The position numbers and the translations under genes are program-made. Positions 13,101 through 28,100 of a DNA stretch of 64,000 nt are shown here, one piece after another. Source of the stretch: Argopecten irradians (lineage: Eukaryota; Mollusca; Bivalvia; Pectinida; Pectinidae); contig NC_091134.1 in assembly GCF_041381155.1 (NCBI RefSeq), positions 41,995,338-42,059,337 of the forward strand, given 5' to 3'. Positions within the stretch are counted from its first letter, which is position 1, and every line of letters starts with the position of its first letter. Below the pieces are notes generated by a model. That model saw nothing but the letters and a program-made list of their open reading frames with translations. It did no database searches and was not told the DNA's origin.

Positions 13101-16100
13101 TAGATTAGGTCTGGATTTGATGCATCATTCAAACCAGCTCATAATTGTTTTTATTAATCACCAATTCCACATTAAAAATTTAGCAAAAATAACATCATTG
13201 TCGCTGGATTTATTCATATTTTGCAATTAGAGTATTGGGACAATCGAAGTTATGGTCTGGCATATCATTCAAGTTATACAAAGATCGATGGTAACAATGA
13301 ATTGAACGACGTGTGCTCCTAATTACAAAAAACAGTAAGCTTCTGTGTTTAAAACGTTGAAAATGTGAAATCAATGATCAATAGACGAACATATACACTC
13401 CAAACCCTTGCCAGAAAATGTTTATAGAAAGAATTGCTGATGAAAACTCATTAATGCTATTATTACCGCAATTTCAATGTTTCTAACATCCGTAACACTA
13501 TTCTTAAATAACCTACATAATGACTAAAATAGTACAACTACATATGTACGTTATATTGTATAGAGATTAATGGTGTAACTATAACATACTCGTCGTATTA
13601 TTCAGTACAAATACAATTTAGTGATGGCTTGTCTAAATTTTGATCGTTGTGAAGTATTCTTTCAAAATATGTATGCCAAAATTATTTCTCTCTAACATTC
13701 GTAACGCAAGCTGATAGTAAGAGGTAACATAAATCACAGTAAAAACGTTTTTATTATAGATGCTGTAATTACAGGTACTTTTTAATTTCGAAGAGACATT
13801 ATGCGTACAAAAAGTGTTTGCAATCATATTGGAGCAAAAATAAGTCGTTATAGAATATACTAACATCCATATCATTTGGTAGACTATTTCTAACATGTAT
13901 AATTCCTCTGAGCTCTGTCAAAACGATTCTTTAGGTTGCTCATCTTTGCCAATAATACTTCGTTACGGATGTAAGGCGTTATGGAGGTTAGAAAACACAT
14001 GCTCCTTTGAGAATCATTCGAGATAATTCTGATCAAGAGTCATGTTTTTTGTTATGATTTTGTACATATAACCATAATATTATTTTTTGCGGTTATATCT
14101 TATATTTTGTTATCCTTAGTTTAAATACGGGATGTTATGTGGAGTTCGGCGACATTTTGAATAATGCAATAAAATTGTATCTGACGATCCTTTTTAAACA
14201 AAAAGTATCAGATTCTATACATATATCAAAGTCTTGTTACCACCAAAAATCAATATTTTACCAAAGAGAATATTGAAATGTACTAGCTCTTAACTGTCCT
14301 AGAAGCAAAGCGACATCGAAAAAGGCGATTTTCAAGCTTATTCTAAGCAACAGTGACAAGAGATGGGTGGCGAAAATAACCTCATTCCTATTTTTTCCGT
14401 CGTCTTACATTTGGAGCAATAAATAACATACAACCGACAAGATAATTATGAAATTCGCAAGCGACAGCTGATTTTTGAAAAAAACAGTGGGACCATTTTT
14501 CTGGAATGGCTAAAAATAGAGCGCCGTGCGATACAACCGATGTCAGATGTCCGGTGACAAATCAGTGCATGGTGGGAGAATATCGTTTTTATCAGATCAA
14601 ATACTTAATACCACATTATAGTTTTGTTTTGTTGTTTTCTTGATGAAAGCCTTTTTATTTATGTGACCCTTTATCGCACTTTGGTATGACACATGCAATA
14701 TGTATTCGCATGCATTTGAGAAATTACCGACTTAGTTCTAGCACATTTACAAATTTCCTGCTATTTTCTTTCTTTTTATCTTTTTTATTTTGATTCTTTA
14801 GCTAGGTTTGGTGACTTGATAAATAAAAAAAAAAGTTACCAAGTCAAATTGTTTAGTCCAAAATTGTTTTGTTAATACCAAGAAATAGGTCGGTAGCGGC
14901 ACGATAACTTAAACTATATTATCATTTTAAAATTCCCAATCGACTTTTGTGATATAAACTTTCCAAAACAGGTAATGTAATTGTGCATAGTAACTAAAGA
15001 CAAACTATTAGCACATTTCTTAAGACATACCCTTGTGATGTACAGAAATCTTAATTCAGTGTCCTAACACCATGCACATTTGATACGTTATGCATTTAGA
15101 TAAACAAATAAAAAGGTGCTCAAATCGGATATCTTTTTCACCTAATCATACAATAATGTTGTCTGTTCCAGTGGATCTCCTTGTGGGGACATTTTATCAC
15201 TCATCTCAACTTGGACTTAATTCTGTGCTTCTCTACTTTTCACGCCCATCCCGTTTTACTGATCAGGTCAACAGGTATGAATTTTTATGGACTGGAGGAG
15301 AAGGTGGTAGACAGAATGTTTCTAGCACTGGTTATGCTAGAGCGTATGTGACGGGACTACAATCATCCACAACTTATAACTTTTCTTTAAAGTCAATTGA
15401 ATCTGGAAGTTGGACAACGGAGCAAGAAGTAACCTCTACCGTTTTTAGAACGATTACTACAAGTAAGATTTAACATGCAGTTCAATTTTCTTGAAAAAAT
15501 GGATTAATTAAATTTTGAGACTAGAATGACAATAAAAATTCACCAATGAGAACTGCTCAAGAATTGATACTGTTGTTAATTGAAACATTTATATAATTAT
15601 TGTTAAGCTAAATCAGATGAAGGTTTGTAATCCATTAATACTGTAAAAGTTTCAGTGTTCGTCACCGATATGTAACCTCGTACGTATAGTGGATTTTCAT
15701 AGGTTCATCAACTCTGTGGTTCCGTCTCGATTTACGCTGGGTCTACAGGTCAACGGACAACAACACAATTCATAGAATTGAACATTTCATTATAGACAAG
15801 ACACAATGACTAAACATGGAGATTGAATATAGAACACCACAAAATATTTACAGAGAACGCATTACACCAGTGAAACAACATGGCAAAAACAATACAGACC
15901 TAAGCCGAACAACTACAGCACACCATATTTTAATTCCCGACCCCAACGATCGCCCTTTCCCGAACTTGGGGTTCACTATATTAACATTTAACACATTTTT
16001 TAAATATTGCCTAACGCTGTCTACGTGGAATACAATCACCTAACCCGGAGTAAGTTTTAGGTATATGGCCTACATAGTATCTGGATAATTACCTTGAAGA

Positions 16101-19100
16101 GAGATAATGGAGCTGGCCAGCTACATGAAAGCTTCCGTCAAAACTCACTATACTTAGCAAAACACCTGGCTATATACCCAAATCTAAAAATATGCCATGA
16201 ACAACACGTGCTCAAGCTATATAGGTAAGCGGACTAGGTATCAAAAATAACATCCAATCAAAATTTACATAAGTATGAACCGGAATCGTGATTCCCAAGC
16301 GGGGAAATCCCCGTAACAGATGGAGTCTCGATCACAACACATGGTTTGTCACGCAGGACATAACAAAAACACCGAGCGTAAATACGGATAAATCCAATAC
16401 TTTTACATTACTATTTGAACAACCGGGGTATAGTCGTGAGCTATTTGAACAACCGATGTGTAGGCGTGGGCTATTTGAACAACCGCTGATAAGCTTGGTG
16501 CTGAAAGCTATGGCCAATGACACTTTAAGAACACGACTTGGAAGTTGAACGGTTTAAGTCCATTATGTTGGGGGAGATTACCGTCATAAAGTAGTAAATT
16601 TGGCTGAGTGATAGAGCATATATTCTTTTTAAAATTCGTTAATAAAAAATGTCCAACGTTTCCATGTTCTTCAAAAAGAACTGAAAAACCCTCGTGTAAT
16701 TGCGACTAATTCCCACAAAGCCTAAAGGTATCGAGTTCGCATGCGCAGGCAGAAAAATGTGGAATTTCCCAAACAAACTTCGTAACGACGTACACGTGTA
16801 CATGACGTATTCCGCAATTAAACTTAAACTCACCGAATACAGGAACAGGAAAAATAACATCTCAAGCTCTGATAACTATGACGAATTAGCGATCAAGAAT
16901 AGATAAGAACAATTGATTTGTATTTTGATATTATATGAATGCATACATTATGTACGTTCCTATCAAAAGCGCTGATGATAGCTCATCAGCCTGTATCATG
17001 AACATTTTAAACACATGGACTTGGTCAACGGTCAATATCTAAATATGTATACATAAATTCGTGTTAAGTCCCTGTGTATGTACATGTATCAAGTACAATC
17101 AAAATAATGTATTGCGGCTGTTTAAAAATGTATATATTATTATTTACTTGGCTGATTTTCGGTCTAATTCAGCTCATTAGCGTCTAGACCATCTATAATT
17201 CTTATATTCATATTAAATTATGTATCTGGGTTGCGCATGTTGAAATTATTGTATGTTTTCATACTTAAGTTACTTAAGTCCCATTATGTTTTACAAAACT
17301 TTGCTAAGATCTACATTAACATCCCTTATGAAGCGTACTTCATTTGGTTTCTTTCTAATGAACCTTAATACTTAATGATCAATTAGTAAAGAATTCTTAA
17401 AATAGAACGGGTTGACTTCCATACATTAAATACCTCGTGTATACATTTATGTTCGATACCCGGATGGTAAACAAAACAAAACATAGGCGAAGGAACTTGT
17501 GAGTGATACAACTGATTTAACATTTGACACTCATTTTTTCCACAAATATCGACTGTGATTCCTAAATTGTTTATTATGCTTCATTAATAGTTAATAATAA
17601 ACGTATAATGATCCAGAAATGATGAGTGTAAGTAGTGAGATGCATACATGGGGCACCAAAGTGGGGTACTTTATTGTACATCTACATGTGTAACTATGAT
17701 AAATATGGAATCACTTGAAAACAAGCATGGTATCAGTTAGTTTTCTTTTTCCAACTGCGAACTTAGGAGCATTCTGGTAGTGTCTAAATTCAAGAGGAAA
17801 AACCGCTATTTTGCATTTCAAGATACCGTAGATATTAATAATGTAATAATTGGCTAAGCTGACTTTAAGCAAATAAAACACATGTTATTACAGTGAGTAT
17901 TGATATTTTGTAGTAAACACAATATTTCTATTATTATTTGACTTTCAAAATGACCGCCTACCTGAATTTTAAGGTATCCGGCAGCATTAAAGAGACATTT
18001 AAATGGGGCTAATTCTGGTAATAACAACGAGGCAAAACATGGCATCAAACTTTTTATCTTTATTCCCTATTAAAAAGATATTCAAAATTCCAAATCATTT
18101 AGCTATACAATTAAGGATTAAGACTCCGTTTAAACTAGTGATTTTTGTATGCCTTTACACATCATCCTGAAATCATCGGGTATTATCCCAAAAATTCACG
18201 ACATACACGGTAATATCAATTCCCGAGGAGTTCCGGATGTATATACATTGTATCACTCCTTAGGTGTTTTTGAAGAGAACTTATCATATATATTTAGTTA
18301 TATATAATGTAAAGTGTCTATGGATCCATTCTAACCTTAAATATTACTGTTGACTCTCGTAGATTGTTGTGTTGTTTTTAAATTTTGGGAAAAAATATGC
18401 AAAAAATTGTATACTTCAATTTTGCATGTTCACATGGTATAAAACATAGTTGTGATATCATCCTTTGTGTAATTAGTCCAATATCTGGGTGAAAGTACTT
18501 TGGTGGTCATTAACTGTCCATTAAGTGAACTGAACTGTCCAATAAGTAACAAGTTAATGGATAGTTTTTGGTCACTAAATGGACAGTTAGTGACCAGAGA
18601 CAAAGCAGCGGATGAAATCAAGATACCCAACACAAACATGAATTATAACCTTAGTATAATCCATATTGTTATACACAGAATTCCTTCAGAATTTCAATTT
18701 TAGGTATATATCCTTGCATTTCACATAATTTCGAAACTCCAATGCCTTATTTAGAGTCACATTGGTCAAAACCAGCATATTTCCTTTGAAATGTTTCACA
18801 ACTTTGTTTAAAGAGTCTGTTTTTCTCTTTCTGTTTGCCAGGTTGCCAACACGATCAGAGCCCATCTTGATTTATCCTCTCTGTTGAAAGTCCCTCTTTC
18901 ATTAAGTTATCTAAATTTAATTCCTTAATGGCTTGCGGAATTTTATATTTTCTTTAATGTCCTGCGTAATTTTACGCATTTTGTCTTCATCACTGATATC
19001 GAGAAAAAAATCTGTGTTAACATTGAAACTGGGCAGTCTGTTTTCGTTTTGGGCTAGTGAAATTTCCTCTTCTCAATCAAGACCGAGTCCATATTATTTG

Positions 19101-22100
19101 AAAATGTTGAAACTGGGTCAAAAACATATCCTTTCCGTCTGACGACATTTTTGAAACTGATATTACTTTACCTGTACATGCTATACATGAGCGCACACAA
19201 AGTATGGAATGCATGAGCAGTTGTTATGTAATCATTACACAGTTCACAAACTGTCTAATAAGTTATGAAAGAGTGTTGAGGGTGACTATACATGATATGC
19301 ATGATTGGACACAAAAGGTATAAAAAGCATAGACAGGTACCCGAAAATGAAACACTTGTCGGGATGATTGACTCCGCACCTTGGTCAGTCCATTCTCCAA
19401 CATAATTGACACTTTTGAGGCGTCTCTCCATAACTTAGTACATATTACTGTCGCCTAATAACCATTCCATTAAGTTTGTTAGTATTTAAAGCTTGTAATA
19501 GGAGCGCTAGTTTGACCTGATTCGTCTTTACAAAGGCGCGTAATATCGCGTCCTTTTTTTATCTTGTCTTGTATATATTAGCAGGTGTTTATTTCCTTAA
19601 AGTTAGCTTAGCCATTTAGATATACAAAATGGCGGTCCTGCTACATGAAGTTTAACACTACCGGAATGTGCGTAAGTATTAATGATATGAATGTAAACGT
19701 TCAAAGTTTGCACCTAGCTGGTATAGAACGTGACATATGGGTAACAGAAACTGGTTTGTGGCGGCAATTTTACAATCAATATGGTACTACCGCCAGGGGC
19801 TGTAATTTTTGGATGATTTTTCTTTCTTCAAACTTCGAATGATTTTGCCGAAAAATCTACCTTAGCTGCACCACTATCAGGAATAACCTTCCAACTTGCT
19901 GTCTATAATGTCTTAATTTGTGCAGATTTAGTTTTTTCCATGAAGAAATTACAACAGATTAAATTCGGGACATGTTTTCTGAAACATATTGTGTTTATAG
20001 GTACAAATCATGTAGGTTCTCACTCAGCCTCTCTAGTTTCCATTTTCCTTCCTTTTTATGCTGACTTCCTTAGATTACATTTAGTGTAAGTATTCACAAA
20101 GCTAAACAATTATATTACTGTATTCCTTTTTATAGTTTTTTCTCTTTTTCGTTTCAGAAACCGATCTAGGTGATCCTTGTACCCGTAATAGCTGCGGTGA
20201 CACTAAAGCCAACTGCAACACCACCTGTGTGTGTCCATCTGATTTCTACGACAGTAATGGAGATGATATTGGTGGGACATGTACTTCTAGTAAGTGTATG
20301 CTACATGCGTATACATGGTCACCATGAACTATACTGTGCGTAGGGTGAGGATTAAATATTTCCATCGCATTTTCTCCGTCATTGCCTGCCGTCCACGGTG
20401 CTCCATGCACCGTCCGCCTTGGGTAAGCGTTTCTTTTTCTAAAACACCATAATACATAGTGTGGAAATATAGGTATGTAGAGAGATTGGATGAGGTACTA
20501 CCAAATTTACTGAATGAATGGCCTCAACCTACATACATGGCCACAGGGATCAAATAAGCTAAACCTTTAAACGATTTCTTGTCAGTTACAAAGAGGCTCA
20601 CATACCTGAAATTGGACCTGTAGCATTCCCGGATAAAGTGCTACCAAATTTGTTCAAAGGATTGTTCTTGCCCTTCATTCAAAGCCACGTGAGTCAAAAA
20701 AGCTAAAAAGCAATAAACAACTTCTTGTTAATAACTGATATGCCTCTTAATATTCTGTAATGAGGGTAGTCCCCACTTTCAAGGTCACAGAGAGGTCGAA
20801 TATGTGAAAGTTTTCTCCATGTCTGAAAGGCATAAATAACTATGATATTAAACATGAAGCATTCTGGACGAAACACAAATTTACCTTTATGGATTTGAGC
20901 TACTTTTGAAGGCACATTAGTGACAGATATCATGAACTAACATCTTCTCATGAATAGTTCCTAGTGTACAATGGCTTAAGTTTTTAACAGTAGAAAAGCA
21001 ATCTCCGACGAATAAAATATTTTCATTCTGTCGAATGAAAGAGATTGTTTTTGTATGATTGCTTCTTCTTTCATTTCTTCCTTCATTTATTAGTCACATT
21101 CTGAAATATAATTGACAGTTAGTGTGGAGATATTTATGGAAAATAGTTAATATCTATAGCCATCATGCTAGCTCCGTTCGTCGTCGTCCGCGTTGTGTAA
21201 ACTTTTCATTCGAACAACTTCTTCTCAATAAATAACTACTGATATTTGGCCTACAGTATGCTGGGATAAAGGATTACAATGTCTCTTCAGACAAATGACC
21301 TTGACTGTCTCTCAAGGTCGCAGGGGTCAAATTGGCAAAAATCATTAAACGACTTCTTGTAAGTAACTAAGAAACATTTAGACCTGATATTGGGTCTGAA
21401 GCATGTTGGCATGAATGGCTACCCAGTTTCTTCATATAAATGACCTTGACCTTTACTCAAAGTTCTTTGCTTCATTTCAAGAGGAAAATGTGATACTCTG
21501 GGACCAAAAAATTGTTTAAAATATGCAAAATCAAAATTGGTCACACTGTCGATTCTGGAAGCCGATATTGTTTATGTTTAGGGATATTTTGTATGCTTTA
21601 GTAGGTATCCTTTTCTATATATTCTGTTGTGATCAAAGCTATCGTTTTTCTTGGTGTCCTATATCAAACAGAACACGTCTCTGTCACTGCCACCGATAGA
21701 AGACTAAAAACACGTTTTATTCTATCTTTATATTTATCGTTGTTTTTGAGTCAAATAATTTTAAAAATAATCTGAAAATAATTAATATGTGTCATGTCAA
21801 TATTCTGATAGAAAATAACTAATACTACAATATCTTCCCTTTTAGGGCAAAATCCGGGATTAGGATGTCCAACTTCACCATCAAACGCCTGTAAGGACAA
21901 CGCTGCGTGTAACAATGGCGTATGTACCTGTAACAATGGTTATTATGACAGTGACGGACCGTCAGCCTATAACGGAATTTGTGCTCCAAGTAAGTCAGAT
22001 TATTGCACTTTTGATAAAATGAACTTTGTTGAGAAAAAGTTATGTTCATATAGTCGCAGAGCTAGACCAACTAACCAATCATTTTTGTATGTAATGTTTG

Positions 22101-25100
22101 TGTTAGGAATCGCAAAATAAATATGCAAATCGAAACTTTTAACATCAAAACGTTGAATCTCCAATCCGCTGTTGGCGGCGGGTTTGATATTTGTTATTTG
22201 ATTGTTTAGTCTCCACTCATGAATTCACATATATTTCCACAGACTTTACCACAGCATAGTGATAAGATTTGCAAATAAATTGATGTTCACTTATATACAT
22301 GATAATAGTAATTTTCTGAAGAAGCAGACAAAAAGAAGAATTTTTATTACAATTCGAGATTCATGCATCTCAAATTTACTATGCTTCAGTATCATCAAGC
22401 TTACTTTCAATCATTATACAAGTCTCTCGTTATATGCATTTCCTTCAGTTCATTATAATTTTCAAATAAACAATAGTTTTTCAAAATCTTTCTTGTGTGC
22501 ATACATTATTAAATAGATGTATAAGTACATTCACTTCATACATGCATACAATGTAACATTGCCACTGACACAACGTAATTACAATGTACCCTTACTCTAT
22601 GTTTCCTATCCTTTAAACTCCGCACTGCATCATCAGCTCTTGACGTTTTGCATATCGCTCTGTCGCTCGCTCTGCCCCGACCTCTAGAGCAGCCTACATA
22701 TAGCTAGCCTACCCCTGCCTGCACTGCATGCTTTTCTCATCGTGTACAAAATCGCTTATTGATCTGATGTTAATACTGGCAAGATTGTCAGAAAATCAGG
22801 AGTACATTTGTCGTACATGTATGTGTACTTTTATGCCAACAATAGCTCTGTGTTTTTAGATTATTTAATGGCATTTATATCATTCTACAATATTTCGATG
22901 GACAAGACTGGCGAACATCTACATCGCCGAGATTGTTTATTTATTTCAATAGTTTTGTCGTTACCGTCATAGGGTTCTCGCTTTTTCGGAAAAAGGCCAT
23001 AGGTTTAATGAGAGTAAAAGAGGTTACAAAACGAGTGGTTATTGGATATTCTACACGAGATAGTTATTTTTTTAAAAGAGTATTGAATAAACTCCATACC
23101 CAACAACCACGAGTCGACTTATTTGTGTTTACCACGATTATATCCTATCAGCAAAAAGGCTTTAATTAATGTCATACATTAATAAATTATCTATGAATTT
23201 CAAATTCTCCTAATTTGGAGCATCTTTAGGATGAAATATTTCTCATTTAAAGTCTTATTGATTTAGATTTGTCAAAATTGCTTTTTAAAACTGACTATAT
23301 AAAAAACAGGAACTGAATAGATTACCAACAAACAGGTTACTCAGTAAACAGTTTGTCATGTTTACTTATTGTCCTGGGTTCGATCTTCAAGCTTTTTTTT
23401 CGTGTTTTCTATACTGAACATCTTGCAATATTTTCAATGTATTTTAACAACAATATCAAATAAATCCGTTAACGAACATGTAGTAACCGAAATTCTTCAA
23501 AATCAGGACTTAACGCGGGATTACCATGCCCTTCATCGCCAATAAACGCATGTAAGGACAACTCTATATGTACCAATGGTGTGTGTAACTGTAACACTGG
23601 TTACTACGACAATGATGGTCCGTCAGTCGATAACGGGATATGTGTGTCAGGTAAGTCCATTGTTTTGATACTGATACACTGGTGAAAAGTATATAACATA
23701 GCAAAACTTCATAAAATTGGCATCCACAATAATTGTAGTATCATATTGAACATGGTTTGTTTTAAAGTTTTCTTTTCATTATAATTATCATGTCTGCATA
23801 TAAAGGGTGTCATAACTGATTGTATCATATGACTTTTGTGTTTCGCCATTCAATAAATCCATTTCATTTTTTTTCTTACACGTGTAATACAACCTGCATT
23901 GTTGTAAGTATTTCTACGCGTGAGAAAGGACCTTATTTTTTACTACCAATTTTTACTACGAAACAATGAATTGATCGACGACACCACACTAATCTGTAGA
24001 TCCATAACGGTGCGTTAAATCAGCAATTTATTCTCACCTTTTCGTGCTGGTTTGAACCTGATTATCGATGAAAATAACTTTCAAATGGTAAAAAAATGAC
24101 ATCCGACAGTCCTGCATGACGACAATATCAATGACAGTTGGGGAAAGTATTTTCGCGCGAAACGTCAATCTGTGACGTCACGAAAACATCACAATATAAA
24201 GTGTCGCTGAAGTAGTCGTTTATGCCCTTCAAAATTCATAGATTTTAACATTTTACCTTGCATAAAATTCGCCGCTTTATTTACAGTCATTTACAAGTAA
24301 ACATTTTGATTATGAAGTGCATGATAAAACTAGATTAATATTTTAAATGAGCTTTTGTCGCACTTTTTGTTACGACACGTTGGTACTTGACCGACATTTC
24401 GGGTTTTGTAATATGACCCGAATCGGAACTGATCGATTTATTGATCATCTGGCGATAAAAACAAAACTTAAAGAAACAATTATTAGTGATATGATCAATA
24501 GAATATAATTTTTTTTCTTTCTTGTTTTTCTTTCCAAGGGCTCGAAAAAAATGAAAAATCCACGTATTATAAATTTACAATGAAAGGAACCCCATGATAG
24601 ATCATCTATATATACATATTTCAAGTATTGATATTGGTAAATCTCCACAGAGAAAAAACATTATCCAACAAATTCTTTTTATAATCAGACAACTTGAATC
24701 CGGGAGTGTCATGCCCTTCCTCACCAGCAAATGTATGCGGAACCAACTCTACGTGTATCAATGGCGTGTGTACCTGTAACAACGGGTTTTATGATAGCGA
24801 TGGTCTGTCAAACTTCACTGGAATATGTGTTCTAAGTAAGTTCAAGCATTGCAACCAGATAGTCATATAAAAAAAAAATTTGGACGAAAAAACAACCAAG
24901 GAGAAAAAAACTGTTGCTGTTGAAAATCTGTGGCATGTAATGCATTTTTAGTGAAACTGATACCTTAGCTGAATAGATAATTTTCATCTTTTGCTGAATG
25001 AAAATGGTATGTTATATTCATCTTCTTTAAATAATGTTATTATCATTTGCCATTCTGAATTGTTCTAAATATCATTGTATGAGGACAAATCCACATGCTT

Positions 25101-28100
25101 GAAATACATGTAAGTATAATAATAGTATACAATTTCAGAGCAAGCACTAAGTGTTTCCTGTGACATTTCCCTGACTAATGTGGACCAGTGTTCAGATGTC
25201 TATGCTGAGTGTACAGATCCTGGTGTGTGCAGATGTCAGACAGGGTATTTTGATAGTAACGGTTATAGTACACCAGACGGCACCTGCACGTCTAGTAAGT
25301 CATTATGCAGATGAGAAGAATCTAGCGATATTTCTTTCGTAAACATGCAAAATGAAGCCTTCGAAAATATTAAAAAACAGACGTATAAATCCAAATTGCT
25401 TAGATTTTACAACACGTGTGATACAAACGTTATACATATATTTCGATATGTTCTTTATGCTCCGATAATTTAATTACTTGAACACGTTAATATTGTGCAT
25501 AAATCTAGAAACTTTAGTTTCAACTTTTGTTGTATTGTGTATGGAACTATTTCCAGTGAATGCTCTGAAGGTGACCAATATTACCTCAACATCCTTGACC
25601 ACCTCTGGTGTCACAATCAGCTGGACAGAATCTACCTCTTCCTCTCAGGTCTCCAGTTACACTGTGGTCTGGAGGCAGAGTGGTAATGTACCTATGGAAA
25701 GAACCATACTACTGGGGAAAGTCACATCTACAGGTATAACAGGGCTGTCACAGGGAACTACATACGTGTTCAAGGTCATATCAGTGGAATCAGGAAGTCG
25801 CCCTTCTTTTCAGGAAATTGAATCGGATGTTTCTATCTCAATCACCACTAGTAAGTAAGCATACATTAGAGTTTTGTTTCAAAACTTAGTCATATTACGT
25901 AAAAATATAGGCATATCTATATCAATCATAAATTTTGTTACTAAAACGTTCTTCAACGTTGGGGATCCATTTCCCAAATTTCAAACTTGCTTTTTTTGTA
26001 TGAGAATACCAACTCGTGTCATGAACATGTCATTATGATTTGATTATTAGAATTTTAATATCAGTGGACTGTTATATTATGTCATCAGAAGTCATTAAAT
26101 AAACTTTTTGTATAAACCTCCAAACATTCGACGAAATGTGGTATTCTGGTCTTCAGAAATTGCTTTGCACATTTACACACACCTGGAAAAGAATAATTTA
26201 TTTACTGGTCTAAACCTACTGTGAGCCATCACAATTCATTTTCTTTTATCATTTAAAGAGGCCGAGTTGAGTCAATCATGTGGTGGAATGATTCTTTGTG
26301 GAGATGCGCAGTCCGAGTGTGTAGCTCGTAATTCTGGAGGAAATGTGTGTCGATGCAAAACAGGTTACTATGACAACAATAGCTACAGTACACCTGGTGG
26401 GGTGTGTACAGATAGTAAGTATTTAAGCATGGAAACCATATAATATGTTTAGGGTGTAAATTCGCTACTATGGAGTGTGTACAGACAGTAAGTATTACCA
26501 TAGTAACCATGTAATTGATGTATAGGAGTAAATGTGGGTACTATGACAATAGCATTTCCACAACAACTACTGCAGTGTACATAGACAAAGAGGGTGTGTC
26601 CTTGGATATCATGTAGCGTGTGCAGGTAAAAATCCTCTTACTTTATTGTATGACATTTGCTGTATTTTTTTGCATTACTTTCAAACATGTTCGTGCTTTT
26701 CAGTGACCGGGTTGGTGGTGACAAGTTTGTCTGTTGGAGTAGAAGGTACCAGTACAGTGACTATAACATGGAACGCTCCATCCCCGGGGGTAGACCAGGT
26801 CAGTAGGTATCAGATACACTGGACACCAGTGTTATCTAATGGAACGTCCTCGTACACTTCTGCCAAAGCCACTTCTGTCCGACTAACGGGATTTGTATCA
26901 GGACAAATGTACAACTTTTCTGTTAAATCTGTAGAAGATGGAAGTCGTCAGAGTCCACAGGAAGTACAGACAAGTGTCGTATCTATCACTGTCGGTAAGT
27001 ATCGTAACATGAAGTCAAGCTTAGTCATGTGTATTCCGTACATTCTTAAGGTAACTCTTTGATTGTGCTTACATTGCAACCATTAATTCATTATTAAGTA
27101 ATGTACTTTTCTACTGACAAAACACATTTTGCAATATCAATACGCACGCAAGCAAATAGGAAAGTATTAACGAGGTTTTTTTCTCCGAGAATTGTTTTGT
27201 GTTGACCGAAACAGTGAATAACTAGTGATATCTAGACATCAATAAAGAAAGAAATCTATTGTAAACGCCAATTTCTTTCCGGTTATGTTATAATCTAACC
27301 AAATATGAATATTTCATTCCCCCATCTTTGAACAATTCATTACAGACGTATGTATATTTTTCTCATACTTACTGATACTTAGTAATACAATAAACTCGTG
27401 TCATATGAGGCTGTGTCGTATGGCTGGCCACTGTGTCAACAAAATCACTAATAACCTTAAGAAACTATGAAACTGAATTAATCACCACATGAAACCGACC
27501 AAAGCAAGATTTAATTCTCAAATGAATGATATACTGTAGATAGATATTCAAACACATATGTCATACTGATAGATCCAGTTGAGAGGAATATGACCTTAAA
27601 TACCGATAAAATATCAATAAATGAGACGAATTTCTAAAACGAATCGGAAAAGGTAGGTTACAAAGTCATTATTGTATGCACGTTTAAACACAAATGAAAT
27701 GCTTTATACTACATTATACTACATGTACTTATTAAATACGTCGAAATAAGTAATTGGTTTTAGTTGGGTTGGACCATCAGCTTATTTATTCTACGAATGG
27801 AATTCAGTATTACGAAAATATGTTGTTTAATTGATGTTATTTACAGATGCTGGTCTTGGGGTAGGATGTGACACTGATGGCAGTATAAAGTGCTCTGACA
27901 CTAATGCGGAATGTACCCAGACGAATGATATGCTGAGTACAGTCTGTAGATGTAAGGCCTCATTCTTCGACAGCAACGGATATGATAACACAGGTGGCAT
28001 GTGTGTCGCAAGTATGTGCATTGAAATAGACTCTTAAACGCGTATCTGTTTGAGCAAATACATAGCCAACTAAAACTGCTGTTAATGCTATTATATCCAC

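Larger units (their letters stand above)
15463..20157. other. Intron, 4.7 kb
   Basis: No exon recognised. Contains three exact-period 30-bp repeats at 16411-16500 and a small inverted repeat at about 18507-18597. Short open frames here lack domains and splice context. Confidence 0.5.

Noticed and set aside
24173-24180. CRE palindrome TGACGTCA as a promoter of the receptor gene
   Set aside because: It sits in the middle of the gene, and the two other TGACGTCA sites are in repeated DNA; more likely carried by repeats.
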